A DNA stretch of 64,000 bases. It comes from Marinomonas mediterranea MMB-1 (GTDB lineage: Bacteria > Pseudomonadota > Gammaproteobacteria > Pseudomonadales > Marinomonadaceae). The stretch covers positions 3,038,001 to 3,102,000 of the forward strand of contig NC_015276.1 in assembly GCF_000192865.1 (NCBI RefSeq), in the 5' to 3' direction. Positions 39,909 through 48,879 of the stretch are shown one piece after another. Below the pieces are notes generated by a model that worked only from the letters and a program-made list of their open reading frames with translations, was not told the origin of the DNA and did not search any database. Each line of letters starts with the position of its first letter. Positions within the stretch are counted from its first letter, which is position 1. A program made the position numbers and the translations under genes.

Positions 39909-41747
39909 ATGCTTAGAAAAACCTTCGTAACGGCGGCGGCCGCATCCCTGTTCCTCACAGGCTGCCAATCGCTTTCGTCGACATCCAAGCCGAACGAGCC
40001 TCTTGATCTAAAAATCGTTCATATCAATGACCACCACTCTCACCTGACGGCCGACAAAGGTGTCGATCTAACATTAGGTGGTAAGAAAACGCGCGTGGCA
40101 GTTGGAGGGTTCCCCTCCGTTGTAACGGAGATCGATGAGATCACAAGCGTTGACACGCCTGTTGTCAAAATTCACGCGGGTGACGCCATCACAGGCGATT
40201 TGTATTACACGCTCTTCAAAGGCGAAGCTGACGCGGCGCTGATGAATGAAGCCTGCTTTGATGTCTTTACTTTGGGCAACCATGAATTTGATGCTGGAGA
40301 CGAGGGCTTAGTTAAATTCCTTGATTGGTTAAATTCAGATCCGAACTGCACAACGGACGTTATATCTGCAAACGTGAAGCCGGAAGTGGGCGTTTCTCCT
40401 CTTGCGATTGATACCGCTGAAGATTACTTCACGCCCTACACAATCAAAGAATACAACGGCGAAAAAGTCGGTTTTATCGGGATCGACATTGCCAACAAGA
40501 CCAAAAATTCTTCTAGCCCAGACGCAAGCACCCTCTTCCTTGATGAAGCAGAAACATCACAAAAATACATTAACGAACTTGAAGCAATGGGCGTTAATAA
40601 AATCGTTCTGGTTACCCATTATCAGTACCAAAACGACCTAAAACTTGCCGCTAAGTTGGAAGGTGTCGACGTTATCATTGGCGGCGATTCGCACACGCTA
40701 CTGGGTGATTTCGCATCCGTCGGTCTCGACGCAGCAGGCCCTTATCCAACTAAAGTGTCTGATGCGAGCGGCAATCCAGTGTGTGTTGCTCAGGCATGGC
40801 AATACTCCGCTGTTGTGGGCGAGCTAGACGTTTCATGGAACAAAGACGGTGTTGTTACGAGCTGTGCCGGCACCCCTCACCTCCTGTTAGCAGACAGCTT
40901 CAAACGTAAAAATGCGGACGGCAAGCGCGTTGAGTTAACGGGTGCTGCACGCGATGCCGTGTATAGCGATATCGCCAGCAACGACAACTTATCGATTGTC
41001 GAAGAAGATGCATCCGCAGCGGCGACGTTAGCGAAGTTCTCAACTCAAGTAGACGCAATGAAAGGCGAAGTCATCGGTCGATCTGCAAGCACGCTGTGTC
41101 TTGAGCGTATTCCAGGCCAAGGCCGCTCTAAACTGTGTGATCGCTCAATGACGGCCAGCCACGGTGCAGACATCTCCAACATTGTTGCAAAAGCGTTCCG
41201 CAACATGAGTAAAACGTCCGATATTGCCATTCAAAACGGCGGTGGCGTCCGCGTTGATATTGCAGAAGGTAACCTGACCATTGGCGATGCTTATACACTG
41301 CTTCCATTCTCCAACACCATCGTTGAACTGGACATGACAGGCGAAGAGATACACACGGTACTCGAAGAAGCCTTTGACTACGCAACCGCTGAAGGCGGCT
41401 CAACAGGCGCTTACCCTTATGCGTCGGGGTTACGCTGGAAAGTGAACGCGACCATGCCAAAAGGGAAGCGTTTCTATGATCTAGAAGTCATGAAAAAAGG
41501 CGAAAGCTGGAAACCACTCGATCCAAACGCAACTTATAAAGTGGCGACAAATGACTACATTGCGGGCGGTAAAGATGGCTACGTAACGTTTGGCAAAGTC
41601 GTGAAAGAAGGGCGCGTTTTGGATACTTACCTAGACTACGCGCAAAGCTTTGTTGATTACGTGATGAAAGTCGGCACAATCGACAAACTGCCTTTAGCTG
41701 AATACTCAACCCAAGTATTCATCAACAAAGACGGCGTGAAACAGTAA
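39909..41747 (+). CDS. 5'-nucleotidase / cyclic-phosphodiesterase family lipoprotein (UshA/NadN type)
   Basis: From the ATG at 39909 (AAAGGAAG upstream) the protein has 612 residues. It begins with a lipoprotein signal (MLRKTFVTAAAASLFLTGC, lipobox LTGC). The N-terminal metallophosphatase domain has IVHINDHHSHL, AGDAITG, LGNHEFDAG and VTHYQYQ, the two-metal site. The C-terminal 5'-nucleotidase domain includes IAIQNGGGVRVDI, TLLPFSNTIVELDMTG and YKVATNDYIAGGKDGY. Such enzymes dephosphorylate extracytoplasmic nucleotides or NAD. An upstream in-frame ATG would bury the signal peptide, so it is rejected. The substrate is not decidable from sequence. Confidence 0.92.
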   Translation: MLRKTFVTAAAASLFLTGCQSLSSTSKPNEPLDLKIVHINDHHSHLTADKGVDLTLGGKKTRVAVGGFPSVVTEIDEITSVDTPVVKIHAGDAITGDLYYTLFKGEADAALMNEACFDVFTLGNHEFDAGDEGLVKFLDWLNSDPNCTTDVISANVKPEVGVSPLAIDTAEDYFTPYTIKEYNGEKVGFIGIDIANKTKNSSSPDASTLFLDEAETSQKYINELEAMGVNKIVLVTHYQYQNDLKLAAKLEGVDVIIGGDSHTLLGDFASVGLDAAGPYPTKVSDASGNPVCVAQAWQYSAVVGELDVSWNKDGVVTSCAGTPHLLLADSFKRKNADGKRVELTGAARDAVYSDIASNDNLSIVEEDASAAATLAKFSTQVDAMKGEVIGRSASTLCLERIPGQGRSKLCDRSMTASHGADISNIVAKAFRNMSKTSDIAIQNGGGVRVDIAEGNLTIGDAYTLLPFSNTIVELDMTGEEIHTVLEEAFDYATAEGGSTGAYPYASGLRWKVNATMPKGKRFYDLEVMKKGESWKPLDPNATYKVATNDYIAGGKDGYVTFGKVVKEGRVLDTYLDYAQSFVDYVMKVGTIDKLPLAEYSTQVFINKDGVKQ

Positions 41748-41779
41748 CCACTGGTTCACCTTCGCTTCTTGTTATAAAC

Positions 41780-41811
41780 ACTCACGATTGCAGCGCGCTG
41801 TGATCGTGAGT
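41780..41811. terminator. Hairpin downstream of the nucleotidase gene
   Basis: ACTCACGAT and ATCGTGAGT form a 9-bp stem around a GC-rich loop 33 bp after the stop. It lacks a T-run; the strong terminator follows at 41821. Confidence 0.45.
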
Positions 41812-41820
41812 CGTTTCCAG

Positions 41821-41853
41821 AAAATACCGCTAGATTCACTTAGCGGTATTTTT
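41821..41853 (+). terminator. Rho-independent terminator
   Basis: AAAATACCGCTA / TAGCGGTATTTT form a 12-bp stem with an 8-nt loop and a seven-T run. Confidence 0.9.
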
Positions 41854-42072
41854 TTAGTTAGCTCCCTATCCGAAACTCTGTTCACAACCAAAAATAAAAC
41901 ACCATCAAAGCCTGAGCTTGCGATTAATCTATGGTAAATGGTAACAAATAGACTTTGCAGAAACAGGGAAGTAGGAAGTCACGTCGTGATTAACATGACC
42001 AAGAGCGACTCGACGCTCGCTTCCCTATATTATTCTACTAGCACCTTATAAGTTTAAGCGTCAGGAGAAAGT

Positions 42073-42420
42073 ATGGAAACCCACCTCGGATCATGCCATT
42101 GTCAGGCAATACAATTTGAAATAGAGACAGATTTTCCTGAACTGACAACGTGCGATTGCTCTATATGCATCCGTAAAAACGCACTAAGGCTCAAGGTTCA
42201 CGAAAGCAACTTTCGTCTAAAGTCTGGAGAGGCAAACCTCACTAAATATCAGTTCCATACTCATACCGCTGAACACTACTTTTGCAAGACTTGTGGCATC
42301 TACCCATTTCATAAAAAAAGTGTGACGCCTGATTTCTATGGAATCAATGTGTTTTGCCTTGAAGGGTTTGATCCAGAAGGTATTCCTGTTCGAGCGACGG
42401 TTGGTAAAGGTATGGTTTAG
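42073..42420 (+). CDS. GFA (CENP-V/GFA) family zinc protein
   Basis: A 115-residue protein with the glutathione-dependent formaldehyde-activating (GFA) zinc fold. The metal ligands are visible as GSCHCQAIQF (residues 7-16), TTCDCSICIRKNA (26-38) and YFCKTCGIYPFHK. These are the three cysteine clusters expected. The family name does not prove formaldehyde metabolism. AGGAGAAAGT precedes the ATG. A decayed second copy of the same family lies at 47.2 kb. Confidence 0.9.
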   Translation: METHLGSCHCQAIQFEIETDFPELTTCDCSICIRKNALRLKVHESNFRLKSGEANLTKYQFHTHTAEHYFCKTCGIYPFHKKSVTPDFYGINVFCLEGFDPEGIPVRATVGKGMV

Positions 42421-42644
42421 GGAGGACGATTGGAAACGCAACATATAGCAATACGCTTAGAATGAATTAGAAAAAACTCGACTTAGAAACGACTTAAGCA
42501 ACACAAAATTTAAAGGGAAATCACATTGTGCACGATGTAAATTTATCCTATAGAGACACAGAAACTCTCCCGACGTTCATGAGCATTGTTGCTCTTCTGC
42601 AAAACGTTTAAACCACAATATGTAAAAAACCTGAGAACTAAACA

Positions 42645-43049
42645 ATGGAAGAAGAGCTCTACTTTGATAATTCAGCCACTCTAAGAATATTTTCAGAGAC
42701 TAAAATAGACTTCGAGGAGATTGAAAAAACACTAGGAATAACGCCAACGAGCAAGCATAAAAAAGGCGAACGTCGAGGAGCTAAGACTCCCCCTTATAAG
42801 CATGATATGTGGAGTCTAGAATCAGGACTAAAAGAAGAGGAATCACTCGAAAAACACTTACTTGCTTTGTGGGGTATTCTTAAGCCTCATAAGGAATACT
42901 TACTAACACTAAAAGAAACAGCAAAAATAGATGTGTTTTGCGGTTATAGATCAAATAACCATATAGCAGGTGTAGACCTATCACACCAAGCCCTCGAATT
43001 ATTCAGTGAACTAAAAATTGACTTCAGCTTGTCCATAATTACCACATAA
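42645..43049 (+). CDS. DUF4279 domain protein
   Basis: A 134-residue acidic protein: DNSATLRIFSETKIDFEEIE, KTLGITPTSKHKKGERRG, HDMWSLESGLKEEESLEKHL and a C-terminal IDVFCGYRSNNHIAGVDLSH. The TL.I......D..ei...LGi.Pt...kkGe.r opening and the W.l.s.l.....le.hl centre are typical of DUF4279, a family common in accessory regions and often linked to polymorphic toxin immunity. Its function here is unknown. It lies 224 bp from the GFA gene, with no operon evident. Confidence 0.82.
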   Translation: MEEELYFDNSATLRIFSETKIDFEEIEKTLGITPTSKHKKGERRGAKTPPYKHDMWSLESGLKEEESLEKHLLALWGILKPHKEYLLTLKETAKIDVFCGYRSNNHIAGVDLSHQALELFSELKIDFSLSIITT

Positions 43050-43402
43050 CAAACTATAGCGCCCACCCCAAAGACACCAAACCATCAAAAACAAAATGAT
43101 GAAGTTCGAACATAGTAACATCTAGCGTGGCGGGTATTAATTACACTAGAAAGCCGCTCGTATTCCTAACACGTTGAAGAGCAATATTTTTTAAGACTGC
43201 TATTATAAACCTTATGTACAACTAAATTACCTCTTAGCTTCTATTTTCGGGTTGATTTATCGAGAAGTCACACCAGCCTAAAACCCATGAATAATGAATA
43301 TAAATTTTAAATATAATAGATATAACTTAATAGAATTATAAGAAAAACTAATCGCATCTTATAGTAAACGCCGATTATTTTACATCCAAAGGACGAGACT
43401 GC

Positions 43403-45034
43403 ATGCTTAAAAATCTAAAGATTCAAACAAGGTTAAACCTCAATTCCTTACTACCACTTATTGGCATAATTGCAGTCGTCTTAATTTCTTTATCTGACCT
43501 AAAGCAAGCTAACGAAGGCGTCGGGCGAATTTATGAAGACAGGGTCATTCCTTTAGAAGACCTAAAAACCATTGCAGATAACTACGCAGTCTTTGTGATC
43601 GATGCTGTTAACAAAGCCGACGCTGGACTTATGACGGGCCCAGAAGCACTTAGAGGAATACAGCAAGCAAGAAGCGAGATTAAGCAAAAGTGGCAAAAAT
43701 ACATGGCGACCGCTCTCAAACCCGAAGAAGCAAAGTTAGCCCATGAAGCCGAAGCATTATTTATAGATGCAAACAATTCGTTAGACCAACTAGAAAGCGC
43801 ATTAAAAAACACCACTGAAGCAGATCTAAAGAACACAGTCAGCGCATTTAATGGCCCACTGTATAAAACCATTGATCCAATCAGCGAAAAAATCACCGAA
43901 CTCGTGGCTTTACAGCTAGCCGTAGCTAAACAAGAACGTGAAGACATCCAATCCGACTACAAAAAGCAGAAAATACTACTTTGGGTGCTGACTGCACTTA
44001 TTATCCTACTCCTTATTATTTCGGGCTATGTCATAAATAAATCGATCATCACACCGCTCGATATACTCAACAATGCAATGCGAAAAGTATCAACGGAATC
44101 AGACCTAACAATGCACATTGAAAGCAAAGGAAAGAATGAACTCGCGAGAATTGCAGCAAATTTTAATCACATGCAAGAGCAGCAACGCATTCTAATTTCA
44201 GGAATCAGTAATGCCACTCAACAACTGACTAGCGCTGCTTCTCAAATGACCTCGATCAGCTCAATGGCAGGCAAAAACATAAACAGCCAAAGAGAAGAGA
44301 TTGAACATGTTTCGAGTGCAATGAATGAAATGGTTTCGACTTCATTAGAGGTTGCAGATCAGGCCAAACAAGCCAATCAAAATACAAAAATCATGCAAGA
44401 TAAAGCAGATAGTGGTAACGCCGTAATGGAAAGCACCGTCCATGCTGCAAGCTCCCTAAAGAACAATATGGAGAACGTTGTTAACCAGATAAAATCTGTG
44501 GATAACGACACTCTTAACATCAACTCAGTGGTTAATGTCATCAACGACATTGCAGAGCAAACTAATTTACTTGCACTCAATGCGGCTATAGAAGCGGCAC
44601 GTGCTGGGGAACAGGGGCGTGGGTTTGCAGTCGTAGCGGATGAAGTAAGAACTCTGGCACAGCGAACACAGACGTCAACCACTGAAATACAAAGCACAAT
44701 CGAAAAGCTTCAACAAGGTACACGTGTCGCAGTACAATCAGTAGAAACGAGCAGAGAAGAAACTGACCAAGTTGGCATCAAAGCAACTGAAGCCAGCCAA
44801 AGCTTTGTTGATATTACGCAATCAATCAGCAATAACACGGAAATGAACACGCACATTGCTTCAGCCAGCGAGCAACAACATTTAGTATCAGAGGAGATCA
44901 ACTCCTCCCTAACAAGAATCAGCAACTCTGCACAAGATACAGCCAAAGGAGCCGAGCAACTTTCAGACGCCAGCGACCAACTCATGGTATTAGCGTCGGA
45001 CTTAAATGGACAAGTAAGTAAATTCAAAATTTAA
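43403..45034 (+). CDS. Methyl-accepting chemotaxis protein (four-helix-bundle sensor)
   Basis: A 543-residue chemoreceptor. Membrane helix 1 (about 14-32, LPLIGIIAVVLISL) is followed by a periplasmic four-helix-bundle sensor of about 155 residues, membrane helix 2 (about 193-212, LLWVLTALIILLLIISGYVI), a HAMP domain (INKSIITPLDILNNAMRKVS..) and the signalling coiled coil with EQTNLLALNAAIEAARAGEQ and DEVRTLAQRTQTSTTEI. The sensor type often binds small organic ligands. No C-terminal CheR pentapeptide is present. The gene has its own intergenic regions and ends at the 65-bp repeat that carries its presumed terminator. Confidence 0.94.
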   Translation: MLKNLKIQTRLNLNSLLPLIGIIAVVLISLSDLKQANEGVGRIYEDRVIPLEDLKTIADNYAVFVIDAVNKADAGLMTGPEALRGIQQARSEIKQKWQKYMATALKPEEAKLAHEAEALFIDANNSLDQLESALKNTTEADLKNTVSAFNGPLYKTIDPISEKITELVALQLAVAKQEREDIQSDYKKQKILLWVLTALIILLLIISGYVINKSIITPLDILNNAMRKVSTESDLTMHIESKGKNELARIAANFNHMQEQQRILISGISNATQQLTSAASQMTSISSMAGKNINSQREEIEHVSSAMNEMVSTSLEVADQAKQANQNTKIMQDKADSGNAVMESTVHAASSLKNNMENVVNQIKSVDNDTLNINSVVNVINDIAEQTNLLALNAAIEAARAGEQGRGFAVVADEVRTLAQRTQTSTTEIQSTIEKLQQGTRVAVQSVETSREETDQVGIKATEASQSFVDITQSISNNTEMNTHIASASEQQHLVSEEINSSLTRISNSAQDTAKGAEQLSDASDQLMVLASDLNGQVSKFKI

Positions 45035-45066
45035 ACTCGAAAGCAACTTGAGAACCTGAACACAGC

Positions 45067-45131
45067 AGGAGCCACATTCGTTGAATGGTTAGGCTCCTCA
45101 TTTCTCCAAACACCTGATATTGATGGTTTTA
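45067..45131 (+). repeat. 65-bp direct repeat, copy 1 (contains a terminator-like hairpin)
   Basis: Identical to 46995-47059. It starts with AGGAGCC and contains GGCTCCT, which pair around ATTCGTTGAAT, giving the presumed terminator of the chemoreceptor gene. Confidence 0.95.
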
Positions 45132-45343
45132 CAAACATTCGTATCGTGATCTACTGCAAGACTTAACTCACCCCCACAAAACCCAATCACACCAGCGATA
45201 AAACTCCTTCCGACCTAAAGATGACTTTGTGCTTTCTACCTCAACGACACCGAAATCCTATTGATTCAATAACGTAATACATCACATTTTATTTCTCTAG
45301 AAGTTACGTTATATTGGAACTCCATCGTACAGGGAGCACATTC

Positions 45344-46990
45344 ATGGAACAAAACACATCGACTGCTGGAGCTATTATTGGATCTCTTATTCTCCTCTCT
45401 CCTGTCTGCCTAGCAATCTTTTTTTGGATTCGAGCACGTACCTTCAAAAAACGATTTAATAACCTAAGTGACAGGAACTCGAAATGCCAAAGTGAAGTTG
45501 AATCATTAAGACAAAAACTTTCTCCAATTTTTGACGCGGAAGTCGAGGCAGAACAACTCAGGAACGAGGCAACAAAACTTACGGAAACAGCACGCGTTGC
45601 TTTAGCTGAAGCAGATGAAAAAGCACGTAAGGCAATTCAAAAGAGCAAAGATGACGCTTATACAATCGTTAATAGCGCCCAAGAAGAGGCCGCATCACTC
45701 ATACTAGATGCTAAAGAAGAAGCTCAACTTCTGCGACGAAATGGAAAAGAGACCCAAGAAAAAGCACTAGAAAAATCAGAACAATTAAAAAGCGAAGCAT
45801 TAGTCGAATCAGATAGAATAATCGAATACGCCAACAAACGTGCTCAAGATATAGCTGGCGAAGCACTCGAAGCGAAAAGTAAAGCCGATCACTATCAAGA
45901 CGCAATCATAGCGATGCAGAATGCTATTGATGGCTACAAAGACGATTACATAATCCCAAACCACACCTTACTAGATGAACTGGCAGAAGAATTCAGCCAC
46001 AAAGAAGCCGGTGAACAACTAAAAACCCAACGCAAGCGCATTAAAGAGTTAATTAGTATCGGCAGAGCAGCCGACTGCGATTACGCCGAACCAAACCGAC
46101 GCAAATATGCTATTCATTTTGTAATTGATGCATTTAATGGCAAGGTCGATTCTGCACTATCAAAGGTGAAGCATGATAACTTAGGAAAGATTAAACAAGA
46201 GATTATCGACGCCTTCGCCCTTGTAAATCATAACGGAAAACCCTTTAGGAACGCCCGTATATCACGAGAGTTTTTAGATGCTCGTCTAGATGAACTTAAG
46301 TGGGCAGTCGCCACTCATGAACTCAAACAGCAAGCGCTCGCGGAACAAAGAGCTATTAGAGAACAAATCCGCGAAGAAGACAAAGCACGCCGCGAGATGG
46401 AGAAAGCTATAAAAGAAGCTGAAAAGGAAGAACGATTACTTCAAAAAGCATTAGAAAAGGCACGAAAAGAGCTATCCGACGCATCGGATGACCAAAAGAA
46501 ACAATATGAAGCACAACTTGCAGAGCTTGAGTCAAAGCTATCTGAAGCGGAGCTGAAAGGACAACGAGCGGTCTCTATGGCCCAACAAACCAAGCAAGGA
46601 CACGTCTATATTATTAGTAATATTGGCAGCTTTGGGGAACATATCTATAAAGTAGGGATGACAAGGAGACTTGAACCACTTGATCGAGTAAAAGAACTGG
46701 GCGACGCTTCTGTACCGTTTGGCTTTGACGTACATGCAATGATATTTTCTAAAGATGCGCCATCACTTGAGAAGGCACTACACAAAGCCTTCTACACTCA
46801 ATCAGTGAATAAAGTTAACCCGAGAAAAGAGTTTTTCAAATTGCCACTTTCAGATATAAAAAGCGCTATTGAAGCAGAAGACATCACAGATATTCATTGG
46901 ACAATGAAAGCAGATGCCGAGGAGTATAGAGAGTCATTAGCTATCGAGAAAGAAATGGCGCTACTAAATAACGAAAAAGCCACAGCTTAA
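45344..46990 (+). CDS. DUF4041 / T5orf172 (GIY-YIG-like) protein
   Basis: From the ATG at 45344 (AGGGAGCAC upstream) the protein has 548 residues. An N-terminal membrane helix (GAIIGSLILLSPVCLAIFFW) is followed by about 170 residues of Ala/Glu/Lys-rich coiled coil, a DUF4041 region (around IIPNHTLLDELAEEF..RKRIKELI..FNGKVDSALSKVKHDN), a second highly charged coiled coil, and a C-terminal T5orf172 domain with GHVYIISNIG, YKVGMTRRLEPLDRVKELG, SLEKALHKAF and RKEFFKL. T5orf172 belongs to the GIY-YIG nuclease superfamily, and these two-domain proteins occur in phages and accessory islands. The gene sits alone between perfect 65-bp repeats. Confidence 0.85.
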   Translation: MEQNTSTAGAIIGSLILLSPVCLAIFFWIRARTFKKRFNNLSDRNSKCQSEVESLRQKLSPIFDAEVEAEQLRNEATKLTETARVALAEADEKARKAIQKSKDDAYTIVNSAQEEAASLILDAKEEAQLLRRNGKETQEKALEKSEQLKSEALVESDRIIEYANKRAQDIAGEALEAKSKADHYQDAIIAMQNAIDGYKDDYIIPNHTLLDELAEEFSHKEAGEQLKTQRKRIKELISIGRAADCDYAEPNRRKYAIHFVIDAFNGKVDSALSKVKHDNLGKIKQEIIDAFALVNHNGKPFRNARISREFLDARLDELKWAVATHELKQQALAEQRAIREQIREEDKARREMEKAIKEAEKEERLLQKALEKARKELSDASDDQKKQYEAQLAELESKLSEAELKGQRAVSMAQQTKQGHVYIISNIGSFGEHIYKVGMTRRLEPLDRVKELGDASVPFGFDVHAMIFSKDAPSLEKALHKAFYTQSVNKVNPRKEFFKLPLSDIKSAIEAEDITDIHWTMKADAEEYRESLAIEKEMALLNNEKATA

Positions 46991-46994
46991 GAAT

Positions 46995-47059
46995 AGGAGC
47001 CACATTCGTTGAATGGTTAGGCTCCTCATTTCTCCAAACACCTGATATTGATGGTTTTA
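46995..47059 (+). repeat. 65-bp direct repeat, copy 2
   Basis: Identical to 45067-45131. It begins 4 bp after the DUF4041 gene stop and supplies a terminator for it. Confidence 0.95.
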
Positions 47060-47159
47060 TACAAAGCCTAGGTAACGCATTAGTGGGCCAAATAAAGCAA
47101 CACAGGCACACACAATCGATTCTCAGCTTCGCACAAAACTCTGGTCAACTATTATTTAA

Positions 47160-47325
47160 TGACCGAAAGAGCCAAACCTCACCAAACATCTACACCATAC
47201 TCAGACCGCTAAGCACTATTTTTGCGAGATCTGCCGCATATCCCCGTATCAACAATAAGCGCGCCACTAGAATTCTATGGAATAAATACGGCTTTCCTTG
47301 AAGGGTTCGATAAAATGTACTTTAT
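47160..47325 (+). pseudogene. Decayed GFA-family gene fragment
   Basis: Translation in shifting frames gives EPNLTKHLHHTQTAKHYFCE, then two stops, then GINTAFLEGFDKM. This follows the intact GFA protein (GEANLTKYQFHTHTAEHYFC ... YGINVFCLEGFDPE) residue by residue. At least one frameshift and two stops are present and the 5' half is absent. It is a divergent former duplicate of the gene at 42073. Confidence 0.75.
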
Positions 47326-47435
47326 TTCGAGGTGCGAGCGATAGATAATTTGCTACGAAGAGGCTCAGAGCGCGCTAGACCTGTTAAGCGCCCCTACGCA
47401 ACAGAGCTATTGGAAAAGGAATAAAAGACAGGCAT

Positions 47436-47457
47436 AAAAAAGGCACCAAATGGTGCC
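47436..47457 (-). terminator. Terminator overlapping the 3' end of tRNA-Leu copy 1
   Basis: GGCACCA and TGGTGCC (47442-47457) form a hairpin that includes the tRNA CCA end. In the minus direction a run of six T follows. The second copy at 47812-47827 has the same hairpin with a shorter T-run. Confidence 0.75.
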
Positions 47458-47537
47458 CGGGACCGGAATCGAACCGGTACGATATTTCTATCGCAAGATT
47501 TTAAGTCTTGTGCGTCTACCAATTTCGCCACCCGGGC
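47451..47537 (-). tRNA. tRNA-Leu (TAA), copy 1
   Basis: An 87-nt class II tRNA with anticodon loop CTTAAAA in a CAAGA/TCTTG stem, giving TAA. The GCCCGGG acceptor pairs with CCCGGGC and CCA is encoded. It is the last gene of a Gly-Cys-Leu tRNA operon, as in the E. coli glyW-cysT-leuZ operon. Confidence 0.97.
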
Positions 47538-47553
47538 AGTAAGTATCTCTGAA

Positions 47554-47627
47554 TGGAGGCCGGAGTCGGAATCGAACCGGCGTACACGGAGTTGCAGTCC
47601 GCTGCATGACCACTCTGCCATCCGGCC
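47554..47627 (-). tRNA. tRNA-Cys (GCA), copy 1
   Basis: A 74-nt tRNA beginning GGCCGGATGGCAGAGTGG, anticodon loop CTGCAAC giving GCA, encoded CCA. Confidence 0.97.
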
Positions 47628-47656
47628 TTATATTCAGATACTTTTTGAGATAAAGA

Positions 47657-47731
47657 TGGAGCGGGAAACGAGGCTCGAACTCGCGACCCCAACCTTGGCA
47701 AGGTTGTGCTCTACCACTGAGCTATTCCCGC
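47657..47731 (-). tRNA. tRNA-Gly (GCC), copy 1
   Basis: A 75-nt tRNA beginning GCGGGAATAGCTCAGTGG, anticodon loop TTGCCAA giving GCC, acceptor closing with TTCCCGC and encoded CCA. Confidence 0.97.
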
Positions 47732-47820
47732 ACGCTTCCATTATCTCGGAAGTTATGTATTTGATGTCACTTTAATGAGTGTTCGCTTTAGAGCTCTCTA
47801 AAACGAGAAAAGGCACCAAA

Positions 47821-47907
47821 TGGTGCCCGGGACCGGAATCGAACCGGTACGATATTTCTATCGCAAGATTTTAAGTCTTGTGCGTCTACCAATTTCGCCA
47901 CCCGGGC
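47821..47907 (-). tRNA. tRNA-Leu (TAA), copy 2
   Basis: Identical in sequence to the copy at 47451-47537. Part of the upstream unit of the tandem tRNA operon duplication. Confidence 0.97.
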
Positions 47908-47920
47908 AGTACTTTCTGAA

Positions 47921-47994
47921 TGGAGGCCGGAGTCGGAATCGAACCGGCGTACACGGAGTTGCAGTCCGCTGCATGACCACTCTGCCATCCGGCC
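47921..47994 (-). tRNA. tRNA-Cys (GCA), copy 2
   Basis: Identical to the copy at 47554-47627. The spacer to tRNA-Leu is a few bases shorter than in the other unit. Confidence 0.97.
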
Positions 47995-48017
47995 TTTTAT
48001 TCAGAAACTTTTTGAGA

Positions 48018-48092
48018 TGGAGCGGGAAACGAGGCTCGAACTCGCGACCCCAACCTTGGCAAGGTTGTGCTCTACCACTGAGCTATTCCCGC
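48018..48092 (-). tRNA. tRNA-Gly (GCC), copy 2
   Basis: Identical to the copy at 47657-47731. It is the first tRNA after pgsA, 73 bp downstream of the pgsA stop, and probably read through from that operon. Confidence 0.97.
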
Positions 48093-48165
48093 GTCTCAAG
48101 AAGTGGTGCATATTTTATGGATTTTGGCCTCAAGGTCAAGGGAAAAATCTAAATAAATTGCCTAC

Positions 48166-48747
48166 TTAGCCATTTTTTTCGTTTGCGTCCGCTTCATCTA
48201 CTTTGTTGGGCATTAACGAAGGCCATGCCGCTTTTAAGTAGACATACATAGACCAAAGCGTTAGCAACGCGGCAACCACAAGCACCCACTCACCAACGTT
48301 TGCCCATTCCGTCCCCGGCTTATTCCCTAATAAGATAACGATGGACAACATTTGCATGGCTGTTTTTAGTTTACCAACGTAGGACACTGCCACACTTGCA
48401 CGGTTGCCAATTTCCGCCATCCATTCACGTAACGCAGAAATCACAATTTCGCGCCCTATGATCACGGCGCCAGCCAATGTCATTAGCGGAGTTGAATAGC
48501 TAGCGATCAGTAACACCAGTGCAACTGAGACCATCACCTTGTCTGCAACAGGATCAAAAAACGCACCAAACGGGGTGGCTTGATCTAACTTTCTGGCAAG
48601 AAAGCCGTCGAGCCAATCGGTAAACGCAGCAATGGCAAAAATAATGGCGCAGGTGTGATACTTCCCTTCCCAAGGCAGGTAATAGAGCCCCACCATAATA
48701 GGAATCATGAAAATGCGAAGCGATGTCAGAATATTAGGTATGTTCAT
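48166..48747 (-). CDS. pgsA: CDP-diacylglycerol-glycerol-3-phosphate phosphatidyltransferase
   Basis: A 193-residue inner-membrane enzyme that makes phosphatidylglycerol phosphate. The CDP-alcohol phosphotransferase motif is complete: TDWLDGFLARKLDQATPFGA then FFDPVADK, i.e. DG..AR........G...D...D. Four or more hydrophobic helices are visible. The length is normal. The order uvrY-uvrC-pgsA-tRNA(Gly, Cys, Leu) is the same as in E. coli, which strongly supports the call. Confidence 0.96.
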   Translation of the reverse strand: MNIPNILTSLRIFMIPIMVGLYYLPWEGKYHTCAIIFAIAAFTDWLDGFLARKLDQATPFGAFFDPVADKVMVSVALVLLIASYSTPLMTLAGAVIIGREIVISALREWMAEIGNRASVAVSYVGKLKTAMQMLSIVILLGNKPGTEWANVGEWVLVVAALLTLWSMYVYLKAAWPSLMPNKVDEADANEKNG

Positions 48748-48879
48748 TGTTGTCCAAACGAATACAGCTTAATGAAAATTTTCGACTTTAAACAAAGCAA
48801 GGTTCTCTGCTCGTACCACTATGATACACTCCAAAGTGTTTCAGTTTTTAAGGGGGCACGCGCAGATGATACTCATAGC

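Noticed and set aside
47394..48152. Several ORFs of 60-110 residues across the tRNA cluster
   Set aside because: They are translations of tRNA genes (typical GTGIEPVR- and RVRRFDSDSG-like strings), not proteins.
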